This document shows, in pieces, positions 13,694-14,469 of a DNA stretch of 14,469 bases. The position numbers and the translations under genes were made by a program. Source of the DNA: DASPKW01 sp038244055. Lineage in GTDB: Bacteria; Planctomycetota; Phycisphaerae; Tepidisphaerales; Tepidisphaeraceae. The notes below the pieces were generated by a model, which ran no database searches, had not been told where the DNA came from, and saw only the letters and a list, made by a program, of their open reading frames with translations. The stretch covers positions 1 to 14,469 of the forward strand of contig JBBRTW010000154.1 of the NCBI GenBank assembly GCA_038244055.1. The letters are read 5' to 3'. Position 1 is the first letter of the stretch. Each line of letters begins with the position of its first letter.

Positions 13694-14469
13694 ATGAACT
13701 CCATGCTTAACCAACAGAATCGTCCGGCCCTATTTTTGACTGCGATCTTGTTCCTGTTTCCCGTCACCCTTCTCGCAGAATCGAAAAAAGGTCCCGCCAT
13801 TCTTCTCTCCGGCCACACCAACCAGGTGCTGGGCATCTCCTTCAGCCCTGACGGCAAATCCCTCGCCTCGGCAAGCGCTGATGAAACCGTCAAGCTTTGG
13901 GATTTGGGCACCGGCCAGGTGACGCTCACCATGAAGGGCCACCAGATGCCCGTGCGCACCGTGGCTTTCAGCCCCGATGGCAAACAAATCGCCTCCGGCA
14001 GTTTCGACAGCACAGTCAAGCTCTGGGACGCCGCCACCGGCAAGGAAATCTCCACACTCAAGGGCCATCGCGGCTTCGTAATGAGTGTCGCCTTCAGTCC
14101 GGATGGCAGGCGTTTGGCCTCCGCCAGCGATGACAAAACCATCAAGCTCTGGGACCCCGCCACTGGCCGCGATCTGCTCACAATCAATGGACATGCCAAT
14201 GACGTCGAAAGCGTGGCCTTCAGCCCCGACAGTGCCCAACTCGCCTCCGCAAGTGACGATCGGACTCTCAAGCTCTGGGATGCCGCTACCGGCAAGGAAT
14301 TGCGCACCTTCAAGGGCCACACGAAAGATGGTAATTGTTTACCGCCTCCACGCGCAGATCAAGCCTGGCCCCGTGGTGGTGAGAATTCTTATGACTGGGA
14401 GTTGACCGGCTATCCGCCGCCGATCAGCAGGGGTCGCTGTTGCGGCGGCGCCCGCAGGACCTGGCCGAT
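13694..14469 (+). CDS. Secreted WD40-repeat protein (partial or disrupted)
   Basis: The frame opens at ATG 13694, one base after the scpA stop, and stays open to the right edge (258 codons). Residues 1-28 look like a Sec signal peptide (FLTAILFLFPVTLLA, then ES). Four WD40 repeats follow with an exact 42-residue period: GH pairs at 40-41, 82-83, 124-125 and 166-167, each with the FSPD strand, an SxSxDxTxKLWD motif and a TG turn. A fifth starts with KGHT at 207-210, but from about base 14326 the pattern is lost. The remaining 47 residues (GNCLPPPRADQAWPRGGENS and so on) have no WD40 character in any frame. WD40 propellers normally have seven or more blades, so four cannot close a ring. The gene is probably broken by an insertion or deletion, or the sequence is chimeric there. 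The ribosome site is weak; coupling to scpA is possible. Confidence 0.8.
   Translation, partial: MNSMLNQQNRPALFLTAILFLFPVTLLAESKKGPAILLSGHTNQVLGISFSPDGKSLASASADETVKLWDLGTGQVTLTMKGHQMPVRTVAFSPDGKQIASGSFDSTVKLWDAATGKEISTLKGHRGFVMSVAFSPDGRRLASASDDKTIKLWDPATGRDLLTINGHANDVESVAFSPDSAQLASASDDRTLKLWDAATGKELRTFKGHTKDGNCLPPPRADQAWPRGGENSYDWELTGYPPPISRGRCCGGARRTWP

Noticed and set aside
13654..14322. Minus-strand open frame of 222 codons with an internal repeated pattern
   Set aside because: Its repeats mirror the 126-base WD40 repeats on the other strand.

Overview
This is a GC-rich bacterial chromosomal window (about 60% G+C by eye). I place it, by inference, in a Gram-negative-type planctomycete, most likely of or near the class Phycisphaerae. 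The grounds are: a giant LptC/OstA-like envelope protein with Thr-Pro-Arg linkers; a serine-hydrolase fused to a beta-propeller-like domain; an L-type lectin secreted protein; WD40 proteins; weak or absent Shine-Dalgarno sites at several genes; and many short palindromic intergenic repeats. No rRNA, tRNA, CRISPR array or intact insertion sequence is visible.

Layout, left to right. (1) 3-863, minus: secreted L-type lectin-like protein, cut by the left edge, with a promoter-like region and phased A-tracts upstream. (2) 1124-2626, plus: UvrC with both nuclease modules and the four-cysteine motif but no C-terminal helix-hairpin-helix pair. (3) 2627-2983: no gene; two hairpins, one of them a back-to-back pair of a palindromic repeat seen again near 12.6 kb. 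(4) 2984-3556, minus: small lipoprotein. (5) 3695-5794, minus: secreted class-C-like serine hydrolase with a DUF4185-like C-terminal half. (6) 5894-6223 and 6204-6488, plus: overlapping two-gene unit of a small helical protein and a DUF6036-type nucleotidyltransferase whose second half is missing. (7) 6622-11340, minus: 1572-residue membrane-anchored LptC/OstA-like protein. (8) 11361-11502: two arrays of tandem heptanucleotides filling the gap to the next gene. (9) 11500-12501, minus: KdsD, arabinose-5-phosphate isomerase. (10) 12502-12780: intergenic, with an inverted pair of the palindromic repeat and the scpA promoter. (11) 12781-13692, plus: ScpA. (12) 13694 to the right edge, plus: secreted WD40 protein with four perfect 42-residue repeats and then an abrupt loss of the pattern.

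Functional links. kdsD followed by an LptC/LptA-like gene on the same strand mirrors the kdsD-kdsC-lptC-lptA-lptB order of proteobacteria, so genes 7 and 9 probably form a Kdo/lipopolysaccharide production and export unit. The two-gene unit at 5.9-6.5 kb looks like a decayed toxin-antitoxin-like module. UvrC and ScpA are housekeeping genes (nucleotide excision repair, chromosome condensation).

I do not see a clearly new multi-gene system. The strongest unusual signals are the heptanucleotide array that starts exactly at the kdsD stop codon, the palindromic repeat family with compensatory stem changes, the size and architecture of the OstA-like protein, and the UvrC without its HhH domain.
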